Assembly: GCF_000373365.1 (NCBI RefSeq)
Contig: NZ_KB891228.1
Coordinates: forward strand, 1 to 53,090
Length of the DNA stretch: 53,090 nucleotides
Reading direction: 5' to 3'
From: Parafrankia discariae
Lineage (GTDB): Bacteria > Actinomycetota > Actinomycetes > Frankiales > Frankiaceae
The notes under the pieces are model-generated. The model was given only the letters and a program-made list of their open reading frames with translations, did no database searches and was not told where the DNA came from. A program made the translations under genes and the position numbers. This document shows positions 26,724-35,340 of this stretch, piece after piece (the first letter of the stretch is position 1; each line of letters opens with the position of its first letter).

Positions 26724-27682
26724 CCCCGCCCCCGGTGCTCCCGCCCGAGGTCGGCCCGTCGGCGGTCAGCCGCCCCGAGGCCGGCCCGCCGGAGGCCGGC
26801 ACACGGGCGGTGCCGTCCCACACGACCGTTCGGGCGCGCGCCGCGCTCCGGGTCGAGCTGGACGGCACCGGAACGGCCAGGCTCACCGAGCTGCGCGCGG
26901 CGGTGCCCGTGCTGCCGCGGCGCACCGGCGGGTCGGGGCGGGTCGTGGTGGTCCACCTCGTGGGCGGGGCGGGTGGCCCGCTCGCCGGCGACGATCTGGG
27001 CCTCGACATCGTCGTCGGTGCCGGGGCGCACCTGGTGGTGCGGTCGGTGGCCGCGACCGTGGCCCTGCCCGGCCACGGCGCCGGGCCGTCGACCTTCACG
27101 GTGCGGGCCCAGGTGGGTCCGGCCGCGATGCTGTCGTTCCTCCCGGAGCCGACCGTCATCGCCCGGGGGGCCCGGCACCGGATGATCACCGAGATCACCC
27201 TGGCGGCGGACGCGCGGCTGCGGTACCGCGAAGAGATCGTCCTTGGCCGGTTCGGCGAGCCGGGCGGCGACCTCGAGACCTCCCTGCGGGTGGAGCTCGA
27301 CCAGGCCCCGGGGCCGGACGGGCCCGACTGGCCCGACTGGCCCGACTGCCCTGATGGGCCCGCGCGGACCAGCACCGGGCCGTGGCGGCGGCCGCTGCTG
27401 CATCAGGAGCTGCGGCTGGGCCCGCGCGTCCCGGGGGTGGCCGGACCGGCGGTGCTCGCCGGCGCCCGGGCCGTCGGGTCAGTCCTGGTCGCCGGGCCGG
27501 CGGTCGGTCCCGAGCCGGTCGCCGCCGCGGTAGGGGACGGTGTCGCCCTGATGCCCCTGGCCGGACCAGGGGCCCTCGTCTGCGCGCTGGCGGACGACGC
27601 CCTCGTCCTGCGCCGCCGCCTCGACTCCCTGAGCGACACCCTGACCGGTTCCCTGGTCGACCCGCTTCCCGTCGGGAGCTGA
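26720..27682 (+). CDS. ureD: Urease accessory protein UreD
   Basis: The 320-aa UreD is the scaffold of the UreDFG activation complex. The GTG overlaps the ureG stop (GTGA). Family features are [36 protein letters not shown] (in part), [13 protein letters not shown] and [17 protein letters not shown] low-complexity Asp/Trp/Pro loop ([12 protein letters not shown], 27326-27362) made of TGGCCCGAC repeats interrupts it. The last ~68 codons overlap hpnB on the opposite strand. Confidence 0.9.
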   Translation: MTPPPVLPPEVGPSAVSRPEAGPPEAGTRAVPSHTTVRARAALRVELDGTGTARLTELRAAVPVLPRRTGGSGRVVVVHLVGGAGGPLAGDDLGLDIVVGAGAHLVVRSVAATVALPGHGAGPSTFTVRAQVGPAAMLSFLPEPTVIARGARHRMITEITLAADARLRYREEIVLGRFGEPGGDLETSLRVELDQAPGPDGPDWPDWPDCPDGPARTSTGPWRRPLLHQELRLGPRVPGVAGPAVLAGARAVGSVLVAGPAVGPEPVAAAVGDGVALMPLAGPGALVCALADDALVLRRRLDSLSDTLTGSLVDPLPVGS

Positions 27683-28843
27683 GTAGGTGCGTCCCTTCCA
27701 GGCGGCGCCCCGGCCGGCCCGGTGCCGCCGGGCCGAGTCCATGGTCATGGCCAGGTAGAGGGTAGCGGTGAACGGCAGTGCCAGCGCGGAGAGCACAGGC
27801 TGGTCGTAGTACCGCAGCATCGGGCCGAAGGTCGTGATCATGATCGACCAGGCGAGCAGCCCGGCGACGGCCACCGCGACGTCACCGGTGGCGAGGCCGG
27901 CCACCGTCGCGACGATCGGGGCGACGAAGACCACACCGAGGCCGAGGACCGTGCCGACCAGGAGCAGCGGCGACCAGAACAGCTGCGCGTAGGCGGTGCG
28001 CGCCACCATGTCCCACAGATCCGCCAGCCTCGGGTACGGCCGGTGGCTCGAGACGTGGTCGGCGAGCCCGAGCCAGGTCCGCCCGCCGGACTTCTTGATC
28101 AGGCGGGCCAGCGCGACGTCGTCGATCACCGCGTCCCGGATGCCGTCCAGCCCACCGGCGTCGGCGAGCACCCGGCGCCGGACGAGTGAACATCCGCCGG
28201 CGGCGGCGGCGACCCGCGAGTCCGGGTCGTTCGACCACCGGAACGGATAGAGAAGCGCGAAGAAGTAGACGAAGGCCGGCACGATGAGCCGTTCCCAGCC
28301 GGTGCTGACCCGCAGCCGGGCCATCTGCGAGACGAGATCCAGCCGGCGGGCAGTCGCCGCCCGGACGAGCTCACGCACCGAGCTCGGATCGTGCGCGATG
28401 TCGGCGTCGGTCAGCAGCAGGAACTCGGGCGTGCCGGCCGCCGCGACGCCGTGCCGCAGCGCCCAGAGCTTGCCCGTCCAGCCGGCCGGCGGCTCGCTCG
28501 ATCCGATGACGGTGAGCGTCACCGCCGCCTCGGGCCGATCCGCGGCCGCCCGCGCCGCCAGCTCCCGGGCGAGCTCACCCGTTCCGTCGGTGCTGGCGTC
28601 GTCCACCAGAATGATGCCCAGACGTCCGGGATAGTCCTGCGCGAGCAGTGAGGGAAGCGTGTCGGGCAGAACCTCCACCTCGTCACGCGCGGGGACCACC
28701 GCGACTACCGCCGGCCACTGTTCCGGGGACGGTCCGTCGCCGGCGGGCAGCCTTTGATCAGTCCGCCAGAAGAATCCCCGGAACAGTGCCAGGAAAATCC
28801 AGGACGCGAGCGAGATCAGCGCAATCACCAGCAGCGGAAGCAC
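27479..28843 (-). CDS. hpnB: Hopanoid-associated glycosyltransferase HpnB
   Basis: The 454-aa family 2 glycosyltransferase matches HpnB: an N-terminal membrane helix (LLVIALISLASWIFLAL), AVVPARDEVEVLPDTLPSLL, LVDDASTDGTGE, LLLTDADIAHDP, AGGCSLVRRRVLADAGG, DDVALARLIK and three or four C-terminal helices. HpnB proteins normally end near the RGAAWKGRTY segment; here the frame continues ~70 residues that are antisense to ureD. Start is GTG. It follows the response regulator by 100 nt on the same strand and lies 8 kb from the rest of the hopanoid genes. Confidence 0.88.
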   Translation of the reverse strand: MLPLLVIALISLASWIFLALFRGFFWRTDQRLPAGDGPSPEQWPAVVAVVPARDEVEVLPDTLPSLLAQDYPGRLGIILVDDASTDGTGELARELAARAAADRPEAAVTLTVIGSSEPPAGWTGKLWALRHGVAAAGTPEFLLLTDADIAHDPSSVRELVRAATARRLDLVSQMARLRVSTGWERLIVPAFVYFFALLYPFRWSNDPDSRVAAAAGGCSLVRRRVLADAGGLDGIRDAVIDDVALARLIKKSGGRTWLGLADHVSSHRPYPRLADLWDMVARTAYAQLFWSPLLLVGTVLGLGVVFVAPIVATVAGLATGDVAVAVAGLLAWSIMITTFGPMLRYYDQPVLSALALPFTATLYLAMTMDSARRHRAGRGAAWKGRTYSAPDGKRVDQGTGQGVAQGVEAAAQDEGVVRQRADEGPWSGQGHQGDTVPYRGGDRLGTDRRPGDQD

Positions 28844-28943
28844 GCCAGGGACGATGCCACACGGCCGGCGCCGCCGGTATCCGAAGAAAGAATCGGGGGG
28901 TACCCGTCCGACTAATGTGGCAGGATGCGGTGAGCCAGACCCG

Positions 28944-29615
28944 TCAGGCTTCCAGCCGATATCCCATGCCGCGTACGGTGGTTATGCGGTCGGCGCCGAT
29001 CTTGCGGCGTAGATATCCGACGTAGACGTCCACGACGTTACTGCCCGGGTCGTAGTCGTAGCCCCAGACGGCGGAGAGCAGCTGTTCGCGGGCCAGCACC
29101 TGGCCGGGGTGGCGCAGGAACGTCTCCGCGAGCACGAACTCCCGGGCCGTCAGGTCGACCGTGCGGCCACCCACCTGGGCCCGGCGGGTGCGCAGGTCGA
29201 GGCTGACCCCCCGGACCCGTAGGACGGTCGCCTCGGGCGCCCGGTCCGCCCGCAGCCGCAGCCGGACGCGTGCCAGCAGCTCCTCGAACCGGAACGGCTT
29301 GGACATGTAGTCGTCGGCACCGCCCTCGAGCGCGGCCACGGTGTCACGCACGCCGTCGCGCGCGGTCAGCACGATTACCGGCACCTCCAACCCGGCCGCG
29401 CGCAGCCGCCGCAGCACGGAGAAGCCGTCCATGTCAGGCAGGCCAAGGTCGAGGACGATCAGGTCGACGTCGCCCCGTAGGGCGACCTCCAGCGCGGACG
29501 CGCCGTCACCGACGCGGACCGGCAGGAACCCGTTCGCCCGCAGGCCCTTCTCGATGAAGGAGGCGATCCGGTGCTCGTCCTCGGCGATCAGCACCCGGTT
29601 GGCCACCTCAGTCAC
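28944..29615 (-). CDS. OmpR-type response regulator
   Basis: The 223-aa protein has a receiver domain with the phospho-acceptor Asp56 (LIVLDLGLPDMDG), Thr in VLTARD and Lys in MSKPFRFEE. A winged-helix DNA-binding domain follows (LTAREFVLAETFLRHPGQVLAREQLL, in part LTAREFVLAETFLRHPG, then VDVYVGYLRRKI). GTG start. It overlaps the 3' end of the kinase gene by 8 nt, so the two are co-translated. Possible targets are hpnB downstream and the divergent sortase unit; this is inferred from position. Confidence 0.95.
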   Translation of the reverse strand: MTEVANRVLIAEDEHRIASFIEKGLRANGFLPVRVGDGASALEVALRGDVDLIVLDLGLPDMDGFSVLRRLRAAGLEVPVIVLTARDGVRDTVAALEGGADDYMSKPFRFEELLARVRLRLRADRAPEATVLRVRGVSLDLRTRRAQVGGRTVDLTAREFVLAETFLRHPGQVLAREQLLSAVWGYDYDPGSNVVDVYVGYLRRKIGADRITTVRGMGYRLEA

Positions 29616-31122
29616 TCTCCGCAGCCGCGACCGTGCCCGTGCCCGTGCCCGCGGCTGCGGCTGCGGCTGCGGCTGCGGGCCGCGCGGGGCCGACCGGGCC
29701 CTGGCGGGGCAGCGTCAGTTCGAAGGTCGCCCCCGCACCGGGCTCGCCGAGCACCCGGACACTCCCACCATGCGCCACCGCGATCGCCCGCACGATCGCC
29801 AGGCCGAGGCCGGCGCCCTCCGACGTCCCGCGGCCGGGGCGACCGCGGGCGAACCGCTCGAAGATCCGTTCCCGGTCCTCGGGGGCGACCCCCGGCCCGG
29901 AGTCGGCCACCCAGAAGCACACGGCGCCGGCGCGTGAGCGGGAGCCGAGGCGCACCTCGTCGCCGGCGGCGGTGTGCTGCACGGCGTTCTGCGCGAGCTG
30001 GACGAGGGCCTGGGTGATCCGATGGCGGTCCATCACCACCGTTCCCGAACCGCTGTCCACCCGTCGCCACCGCCGTGGCGCCAGCGCGCCGACCCGCGGC
30101 ATCAGGTCGTCGGTGAACGCGGCCAGATCGACCTCGTCGACCCGCAGGAAGTCGGGCCGACGCGCCTTCGCCAGGGTCAGCAGGTCGTCGACCATACGGC
30201 TCATCCGGTCCAGCTCGTCGGTGACCAGGGCGACGGTCTCGACGCGCTCCGCCGGATCGTCGGAGAGCAGTTCCAGATGCCCACGGATGATCGTGATGGG
30301 GGTCCGCAGCTCGTGCCCGGCGTCGTCGACGAACGCGCGCTGCGTCGCGAAGGCGTCCTCCAGCCGGTCGAGCATGCTGTTGAAGGTCCGGGCCAGTTCC
30401 GCGATCTCGTCCCGGCCCACCGCCGGGATGCGCCGGGAGAAGTCCGTGTCGCTGATGACCTGGGCGGTGCGGCGCAGCTCCCGCACCGGGGCGAGCACCC
30501 GGCCGGCCACCAGCCAGCCGCCGGCTCCGGCCAGGGCCAGCGCCGCGAAACCGACGATCGCCAGTACCCGGACCACCTCCTCCACCTCGGCCCGCTCCCG
30601 GTCGGCGAAGACCGCCGCGGCGAAGACGCCGCGCTCCGGGGCGCCCGCCACCTGGACCGGGACGGTGGCGAACCGCACCTCGCCGGCCGGCGTCATGATC
30701 GTCCCGTACCGCGGCTGCGGCCCAGCGCCGAAGGCGGCGACCACGGCCGGGTCGTTGTCGAGCCGGTAGACCGGCTCCTCGGCGCTGCGCCGGAACGGTC
30801 TGCCGTCGACGAGCGCGAGCATCGTCTCGTTGGATCCCGGGATGGTGCGCTCCAGGTGCGCCTCCAGAAGCTCACGCACGTCGGAGAACGGCCGGGACGT
30901 CCGCGGGTCGACACTGGCCGTGGCGAGGCGGCGCAACTCGGCGACCTGCCGCGCCAGGCCGCGGTCGACGCGCTCGTCCACCCGGGCCAGGAGCACCTCG
31001 CGCGAGACCAGCACCGACCCGGCGAGCGCGACCGCGACCAGCAGCACCTGCCAGCCGAGGATGTGCAGGCGCGCCGAGGTCGTGACAGGGCGCACGACGC
31101 GGCGCATCCGGGACGGCCTCAC
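29608..31122 (-). CDS. Sensor histidine kinase
   Basis: The 504-aa membrane kinase has a first helix at about residues 22-40, an extracytoplasmic sensor region of ~140 residues and a second helix at about 185-205. The HAMP domain follows (APVRELRRTAQVISDTDFSRRI in part), and HisKA has His270 in DDAGHELRTP. The HATPase has QNAVQH, DSGPGV and GAGLGLAIV. The C-terminal ~25 residues are a poly-Ala/Gly-Thr tail encoded by GCGGCT/GTGCCC-type repeats (29633-29690). GTG at 31122 is used; ATG at 31107 is an alternative. The signal is unknown. Confidence 0.94.
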   Translation of the reverse strand: MRPSRMRRVVRPVTTSARLHILGWQVLLVAVALAGSVLVSREVLLARVDERVDRGLARQVAELRRLATASVDPRTSRPFSDVRELLEAHLERTIPGSNETMLALVDGRPFRRSAEEPVYRLDNDPAVVAAFGAGPQPRYGTIMTPAGEVRFATVPVQVAGAPERGVFAAAVFADRERAEVEEVVRVLAIVGFAALALAGAGGWLVAGRVLAPVRELRRTAQVISDTDFSRRIPAVGRDEIAELARTFNSMLDRLEDAFATQRAFVDDAGHELRTPITIIRGHLELLSDDPAERVETVALVTDELDRMSRMVDDLLTLAKARRPDFLRVDEVDLAAFTDDLMPRVGALAPRRWRRVDSGSGTVVMDRHRITQALVQLAQNAVQHTAAGDEVRLGSRSRAGAVCFWVADSGPGVAPEDRERIFERFARGRPGRGTSEGAGLGLAIVRAIAVAHGGSVRVLGEPGAGATFELTLPRQGPVGPARPAAAAAAAAAGTGTGTVAAAESD

Positions 31123-31208
31123 GAGCTACCAGCCTGGTCGACGGATCCCCCGGCACGCATGTGCGCCGGATGAGAATCTCCTCATCTCCGCGGCGGCGGC
31201 GGCGACGG

Positions 31209-31751
31209 CTACGGCCCGGCCGGGGTGGACAGCGCCGGCCCGGGCGCCGACGAGGCTGCCGCAGTCGCCGGCCTGCGCCCCGGCACCGAGGTCGGCTCCG
31301 GTGCCGGGACCGACGCGGGCACCGAGGTCGGCTCCGGCACCGGCAGCGGTCGGTACGTCACCGCGGGGACCCCGGTCAGGTCGGCGAACCCCGGTGCCCC
31401 GGGTGAGAGCCGACCGGCCTCGACCATCGCCAGGAGCCGGCGCCGGGTGGCCGCGTCCAGCTCGCTCGCCGCCCGTGGCACGGGCTCGACGGGAACAGGC
31501 GCCGCGGACGGCGGGCTGGGCGACGCCGAGACGCCCGCCGGCAGGAGGATCGGCCCGCCGAGGTCGGGTGGCGGCGGCGGGCTGCCACCGGTCACGGCGA
31601 CCCCGAACCCGGGCGCGGCGATCGCGGCCGCGACGACCACCGCCAGCACGACACCGGGAACGGCGACGAGCAGCCGACGGACGACGTCCGCGGAGGTGGC
31701 ACGGGCGGAGGTGGTCCGTCGGTGCCACCGGATGGGCCTCACAGTGGCCAA
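31209..31751 (-). CDS. Proline-rich single-pass membrane protein, unknown function
   Basis: The 180-aa product has one hydrophobic helix (about residues 26-50, RLLVAVPGVVLAVVVAAAIA) after a basic N-terminus, so most of it should be outside. The outer part is Pro/Ser/Ala/Val-rich with one ordered-looking stretch, ASELDAATRRRLLAMVEAG. The start is uncertain: TTG at 31751 or GTG at 31742. It lies 86 nt ahead of the kinase gene in the same direction and may be part of that unit, perhaps as an accessory or sensed surface protein. No family recognised. Confidence 0.6.
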   Translation of the reverse strand: MATVRPIRWHRRTTSARATSADVVRRLLVAVPGVVLAVVVAAAIAAPGFGVAVTGGSPPPPPDLGGPILLPAGVSASPSPPSAAPVPVEPVPRAASELDAATRRRLLAMVEAGRLSPGAPGFADLTGVPAVTYRPLPVPEPTSVPASVPAPEPTSVPGRRPATAAASSAPGPALSTPAGP

Positions 31752-31924
31752 GGCTAACGGGGGTCCCCGGCTCCCGGCGCGGGCCGGGCTCCGCGGCCGG
31801 CGGGAGCGGCCGATGAGAAGGCTCTCACCCGCGTCTCACCGCGAGCCCATGGTCGGCGACGAGTGTCGCTTGCGCGTCGCGGGTTCGCCGCGGCGCGCAG
31901 GCACCGAAGCGAGGTCGCAACTCC

Positions 31925-32581
31925 ATGGATCACACCACTCAGGGTCACACCGCTGCGGGTCGCACCGCTCACGATCACGCGGCGCGGGGTCGCGAGACCG
32001 CCATCCGCCCGATCACCACCGGCCCGAGCGCCGCCCGCCGCCCGGCGGCAACCGGGTCCAGGCTGCTGGGCGCGGTCGGGCTGGCCGCCGTTCTCGTCGG
32101 CGTCGGCGCCGGCGGCACGGCGTTCGCCGCCAGCGCTCCGGCCGTGCCGACGCCGGCTCAGTCCACGCCGGCCCAGCCCACGCCGGCCCAGCCCACGCCA
32201 TCCGCGGCACCCGTGCCGTCCGAGCCGTCCGGGCCGCCCTCACCGGTCCCTCCCGTCCCGGGCGGCGGGGCGGTGCCGCTGGCCGTCCCCGACTGCGAGC
32301 ACCTGCCGACGACGCTGACCCGCGAGAAGCTGATCGAGATGCGCCGGGCCTGTGACGCCGCGGTGTCCGGGGACGACGACTCCACGCTGCCCGTCGGCGG
32401 GATCGACACGGGGGCCGGCGGCACCGCGCGCACCGCCACCGCCACCGCGGCCCGGCACGGGAGCGGGCGGGGGTCCGGGCTCGCGCTCGTTGTGGGCGGC
32501 ACCGGTATCGGGGCGCTGGCCGGTCTCGGCGTGCTGAGCGGCCTCGGCGTGCGGCGGCGCCAGGCGCGGGCCGAGAGCTGA
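31925..32581 (+). CDS. Secreted proline-rich protein with C-terminal membrane anchor, probable sortase partner
   Basis: The 218-aa product has a long N-terminus, then a signal-peptide-like helix (LLGAVGLAAVLVGVGAGG, AFA-A cleavage likely). An extracellular Pro-rich stretch with TPAQ repeats follows, then a short folded-looking part (PDCEHLPTTLTREKLIEMRRACD, in part) with two Cys. The C-terminal hydrophobic helix is followed by RRRQAR, the layout of a sortase sorting signal. No canonical LPXTG is present; LPTTL and LPVGG are the nearest strings. The class F sortase gene follows 140 nt downstream. The start is uncertain because the first ~40 codons are low-complexity. Confidence 0.6.
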   Translation: MDHTTQGHTAAGRTAHDHAARGRETAIRPITTGPSAARRPAATGSRLLGAVGLAAVLVGVGAGGTAFAASAPAVPTPAQSTPAQPTPAQPTPSAAPVPSEPSGPPSPVPPVPGGGAVPLAVPDCEHLPTTLTREKLIEMRRACDAAVSGDDDSTLPVGGIDTGAGGTARTATATAARHGSGRGSGLALVVGGTGIGALAGLGVLSGLGVRRRQARAES

Positions 32582-32721
32582 CCGGGACCAGAGCCGGAGC
32601 CGGGCACCGGCCCGGAGCACTCGGCGGGGCCCGGGGCGGCCCTGGGCCCCGCCGGCGGCGTGGCCCAGGCGGGCGGCGGGCCCCGCACGGGCCCCGCGCG
32701 TCGCTGCCGGCGGCGGCCCTC

Positions 32722-33342
32722 ATGCTGCTGCTCCCCTGGTCGCTTTCCTGCGGGCCGCGACCGGACCAGCGGGCTCCGGCGCCGGCGACCCCGAACCCGG
32801 TCACAGCCACGGCCACCGACCGGTCGTCGCTGCCGGCGGCGGCGGCAGCGTCCACCGTGGGGCCGGGCACCGCCGCCGGCACGGGCGCTGGTTCGGCCCA
32901 GGTCGCCGACCCGGTACGGGTCCGGATCCCGACCATCGGCGTCTCGGCGCCGGTCGTCGCGCTGTCCCTCGACGGTGGCGGGCGGCTGCGGGCGCCGGAC
33001 GGGTTCAGCGAGACCGGGTGGAACGCCGCGGGTCCCGAACCGGGTGAGACGGGCACCGCGGTGATCGCCGGTCACGTGGACTCGCGGACGGGGCCGGCGG
33101 TCTTCTTCCGCCTGCGGGACCTCGTCCCCGGGGACCGGGTGGAGGTCAGGCGGGCGGACGGGTCGTCCGTGACCTTCGTGGTGCGCCGGCTGGCCCGCTT
33201 CCCGAAGGACGCGGTGCCCGCGGCCGACGTCTACGGCTCCACAGGGGCGCCCGCGCTGCGGCTCATCACCTGCGGAGGCGTTTTCGACCAGGCCCGTTCC
33301 AGCTACCGCGACAACGTCGTGGTGTTCGCCGACCTGGTCTGA
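32722..33342 (+). CDS. Class F sortase
   Basis: The 206-aa protein has the catalytic triad of class F sortases: His in AVIAGHVDS, Cys in LRLITCGG and Arg in SSYRDNVVVFADLV near the end. The N-terminus (MLLLPWSLSCG) could be a lipobox-type signal or a membrane anchor, followed by ~40 Ala/Thr/Pro residues. ATG at 32722 is the only common start codon in frame after the previous gene's stop. These enzymes cleave LPXTG-like signals to anchor surface proteins. The natural partner here is the preceding gene. Confidence 0.88.
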   Translation: MLLLPWSLSCGPRPDQRAPAPATPNPVTATATDRSSLPAAAAASTVGPGTAAGTGAGSAQVADPVRVRIPTIGVSAPVVALSLDGGGRLRAPDGFSETGWNAAGPEPGETGTAVIAGHVDSRTGPAVFFRLRDLVPGDRVEVRRADGSSVTFVVRRLARFPKDAVPAADVYGSTGAPALRLITCGGVFDQARSSYRDNVVVFADLV

Positions 33343-33363
33343 GAAGCCGCCGGGCGGGAGTCG

Positions 33364-33401
33364 GTCGGGAGCCCGGTGGCCTGTCGCCGGCCGCTCCCGA
33401 C
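33364..33401 (+). terminator. Hairpin after the sortase gene
   Basis: GTCGGGAGC (33364-33372) and GCTCCCGAC (33393-33401) form a perfect 9-bp stem around a GC-rich 20-nt loop, 22 nt after the sortase stop. No T-run follows, which is common for actinobacterial terminators. Confidence 0.5.
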
Positions 33402-33492
33402 TGGTCACGGGAGCGCAAGCTCACACCCCTGCGGGGGGAAATTCGGCGCGGCCACTCCCCAACACCCCCCACCCCATGCTTTACTAAAATTT

Positions 33493-33548
33493 AGTTGTAA
33501 CAACCAAGCAATAACCACCAAGTTGCAACAACCAAGCGATAACGACCA
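33493..33548. promoter_or_regulatory. Two adjacent 28-bp direct repeats, probable operator of the exporter/TetR unit
   Basis: 33493-33520 and 33521-33548 match at 25 of 28 positions. Each copy starts with AGTTG(T/C)AACAACCAA, containing the inverted repeat GTTG-nnn-CAAC, and continues AGC(A/G)ATAAC. The block sits in an unusually AT-rich stretch 45 nt before the exporter gene. Its downstream partner is a TetR repressor, so autoregulated binding here is likely but unproven. Confidence 0.6.
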
Positions 33549-33593
33549 AGCAGTGGGGAACCAGTCACCAGGGAGCAGGCCACGTCGACCTCG

Positions 33594-35333
33594 ATGACGC
33601 CGCCCCCCGGCTTGCCGCCGGGCGGCCAACCGCATGCCATGATCCGCAGCGCGCCGGGAGCGGGCGGTGACTCGCCAGAGGAGCGGCGCCAGCGCCGGGC
33701 CAGCCCGGCGGGGCTGACCCACCGCGAGACCATGCGGGCCCTCTCCGGCCTGCTGATGGCCCTGTTCGTGGCGATGATCTCGTCCACGATCGTGACGAAC
33801 GCGCTGCCCAGGATCGTCTCCGATCTGCACGGCAGCTCGACCAGCTACACCTGGGTGATCACGGCGACGCTGCTGGCGATGACCGCCACCACGCCGATCT
33901 GGGGCAAGCTGGCGGACCTGTTCAACCGCAAGGTGCTGGTCCAGACGGCCCTCGGGATCTTCGTGGCCGGGTCCGTCCTGGCCGGGCTGTCGACGTCCAC
34001 GAGCATGCTCATCGCGTTCCGGGTGGTGCAGGGCGTCGGGATCGGCGGGTTGTCGGCGCTGGTCCAGATCGTGATGGCGGCGATGATCGCGCCGCGTGAG
34101 CGCGGACGCTACAACGGCTACCTGGGCGCGACCTTCGCCGTGTCGACGGTCAGCGGTCCGCTTCTCGGCGGTGTGATCGTCGACATCCCGGGCCTGGGCT
34201 GGCGCGGCTGCTTCTACCTGAGCCTGCCGATCGCCATCGTCGCCTTCGTGATTCTCGCGCGGACGCTGCGGCTGCCCACGGTGCGCCGGGAGATCTCCAT
34301 CGACTACGCGGGCGCGACCCTGATCGCCGCCGGGGTGAGCGCCCTGCTGATCTGGACGTCGCTGGCGGGGTCGAGCTTCCCGTGGATGTCGGCGCAGACG
34401 GCGCTGCTGCTCGGTGGGGGGCTGACGCTGCTCGCCGTGGCCGTCTGGGTCGAGGCGCGGGCCGCCGAGCCGATCGTCCCGCTGCGGCTGTTCCGTAACC
34501 GGACGGTCGTGCTGGCCGTGGCCGCGAGCGCCTGCGTCGGCACCGTCATGTACAGCGCGAACCTGCTGTTCAGCCAGTACTTCCAGCTCGGCCGCGGGGA
34601 GAGCCCGATCGCGTCGGGGCTGCTCACGGTGCCGATGGTGGGCGGCCTGGCCGTCGCGTCGCTGGTGGTGGGACGGGCCATCAGCCGCACCGGCTACTGG
34701 AAGCGCTACCTGATCGCCGGCACGATCCTGATCGGGACGGGCCTCGTCCTGCTGAGCACGATCAGCGAGCACACGAACCTCGTCGCGGTGTCGGTGTTCG
34801 CCAGCCTGGTGGGCGCCGGGCTGGGGATGACCCAGCAGAACCTGGTGCTCGCCGCGCAGAACTCCGCCGACACCGCCGATCTCGGGGTGACCAGCTCTAC
34901 CGTGGCGTTCTTCCGCAGCGTCGGGGGGACGAGCGGCGTCGCGGCGCTCGGCGTGCTGCTCACGCACCGGGTCAGCTCGTCGTCCGTCGCCGGACTGCGC
35001 TCGCACGGCCTGCCGGCCGACACTCTTGGGGACGGCGGCTCCGTGCCTGATCCCACAGCACTGCCCGGCCCGGTCGCCGAGGTCGTGCACCACGCGTACG
35101 GGCTCGGCGTCTCCGACGTGTTCCTCGCCAGCACGCCGCTCGCGCTGCTCGCGCTGGTCGCGGTGCTGTTCGTGCCGGCCACCCGGCTGCGTTCCAGCGC
35201 GGGGGTCGCGGGCGGCGAACGTGTAACGCCCGAGCAGGCCCACCCCGGAGGGATCGCGCCGGACCCGGACGAGGATGTGGAACGGACCGCGTGGCGGGCG
35301 GCCGCCGGTGTCTCGGCCGAACCTGCACCATAA
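33594..35333 (+). CDS. MFS drug exporter, DHA2 (EmrB/QacA) type
   Basis: The 579-aa protein has 14 predicted membrane helices, as in the DHA2 family of proton-driven multidrug exporters. Seen: LMALFVAMISSTIVTNALPRI, the motif A-like WGKLADLFNRKVL, the motif C-like GATFAVSTVSGPLLGGVIVD (in part) and a later ADTADLGVTSSTVAFFRSVGG. It has a ~45-residue hydrophilic N-terminus; ATG at 33639 is an alternative start and no clear ribosome site decides. The C-terminus is a ~45-residue acidic tail. It is followed after 7 nt by its TetR gene. Confidence 0.9.
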   Translation: MTPPPGLPPGGQPHAMIRSAPGAGGDSPEERRQRRASPAGLTHRETMRALSGLLMALFVAMISSTIVTNALPRIVSDLHGSSTSYTWVITATLLAMTATTPIWGKLADLFNRKVLVQTALGIFVAGSVLAGLSTSTSMLIAFRVVQGVGIGGLSALVQIVMAAMIAPRERGRYNGYLGATFAVSTVSGPLLGGVIVDIPGLGWRGCFYLSLPIAIVAFVILARTLRLPTVRREISIDYAGATLIAAGVSALLIWTSLAGSSFPWMSAQTALLLGGGLTLLAVAVWVEARAAEPIVPLRLFRNRTVVLAVAASACVGTVMYSANLLFSQYFQLGRGESPIASGLLTVPMVGGLAVASLVVGRAISRTGYWKRYLIAGTILIGTGLVLLSTISEHTNLVAVSVFASLVGAGLGMTQQNLVLAAQNSADTADLGVTSSTVAFFRSVGGTSGVAALGVLLTHRVSSSSVAGLRSHGLPADTLGDGGSVPDPTALPGPVAEVVHHAYGLGVSDVFLASTPLALLALVAVLFVPATRLRSSAGVAGGERVTPEQAHPGGIAPDPDEDVERTAWRAAAGVSAEPAP

Positions 35334-35340
35334 TCAAGGG

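Noticed and set aside
31754-31978. Minus-strand small frame between the two Pro-rich protein genes
   Set aside because: It overlaps the start of the plus-strand secreted protein gene, has no ribosome site and shows no domain.
33493-33548. CRISPR-like array
   Set aside because: Only two contiguous repeats with no spacer between them; better explained as operators.
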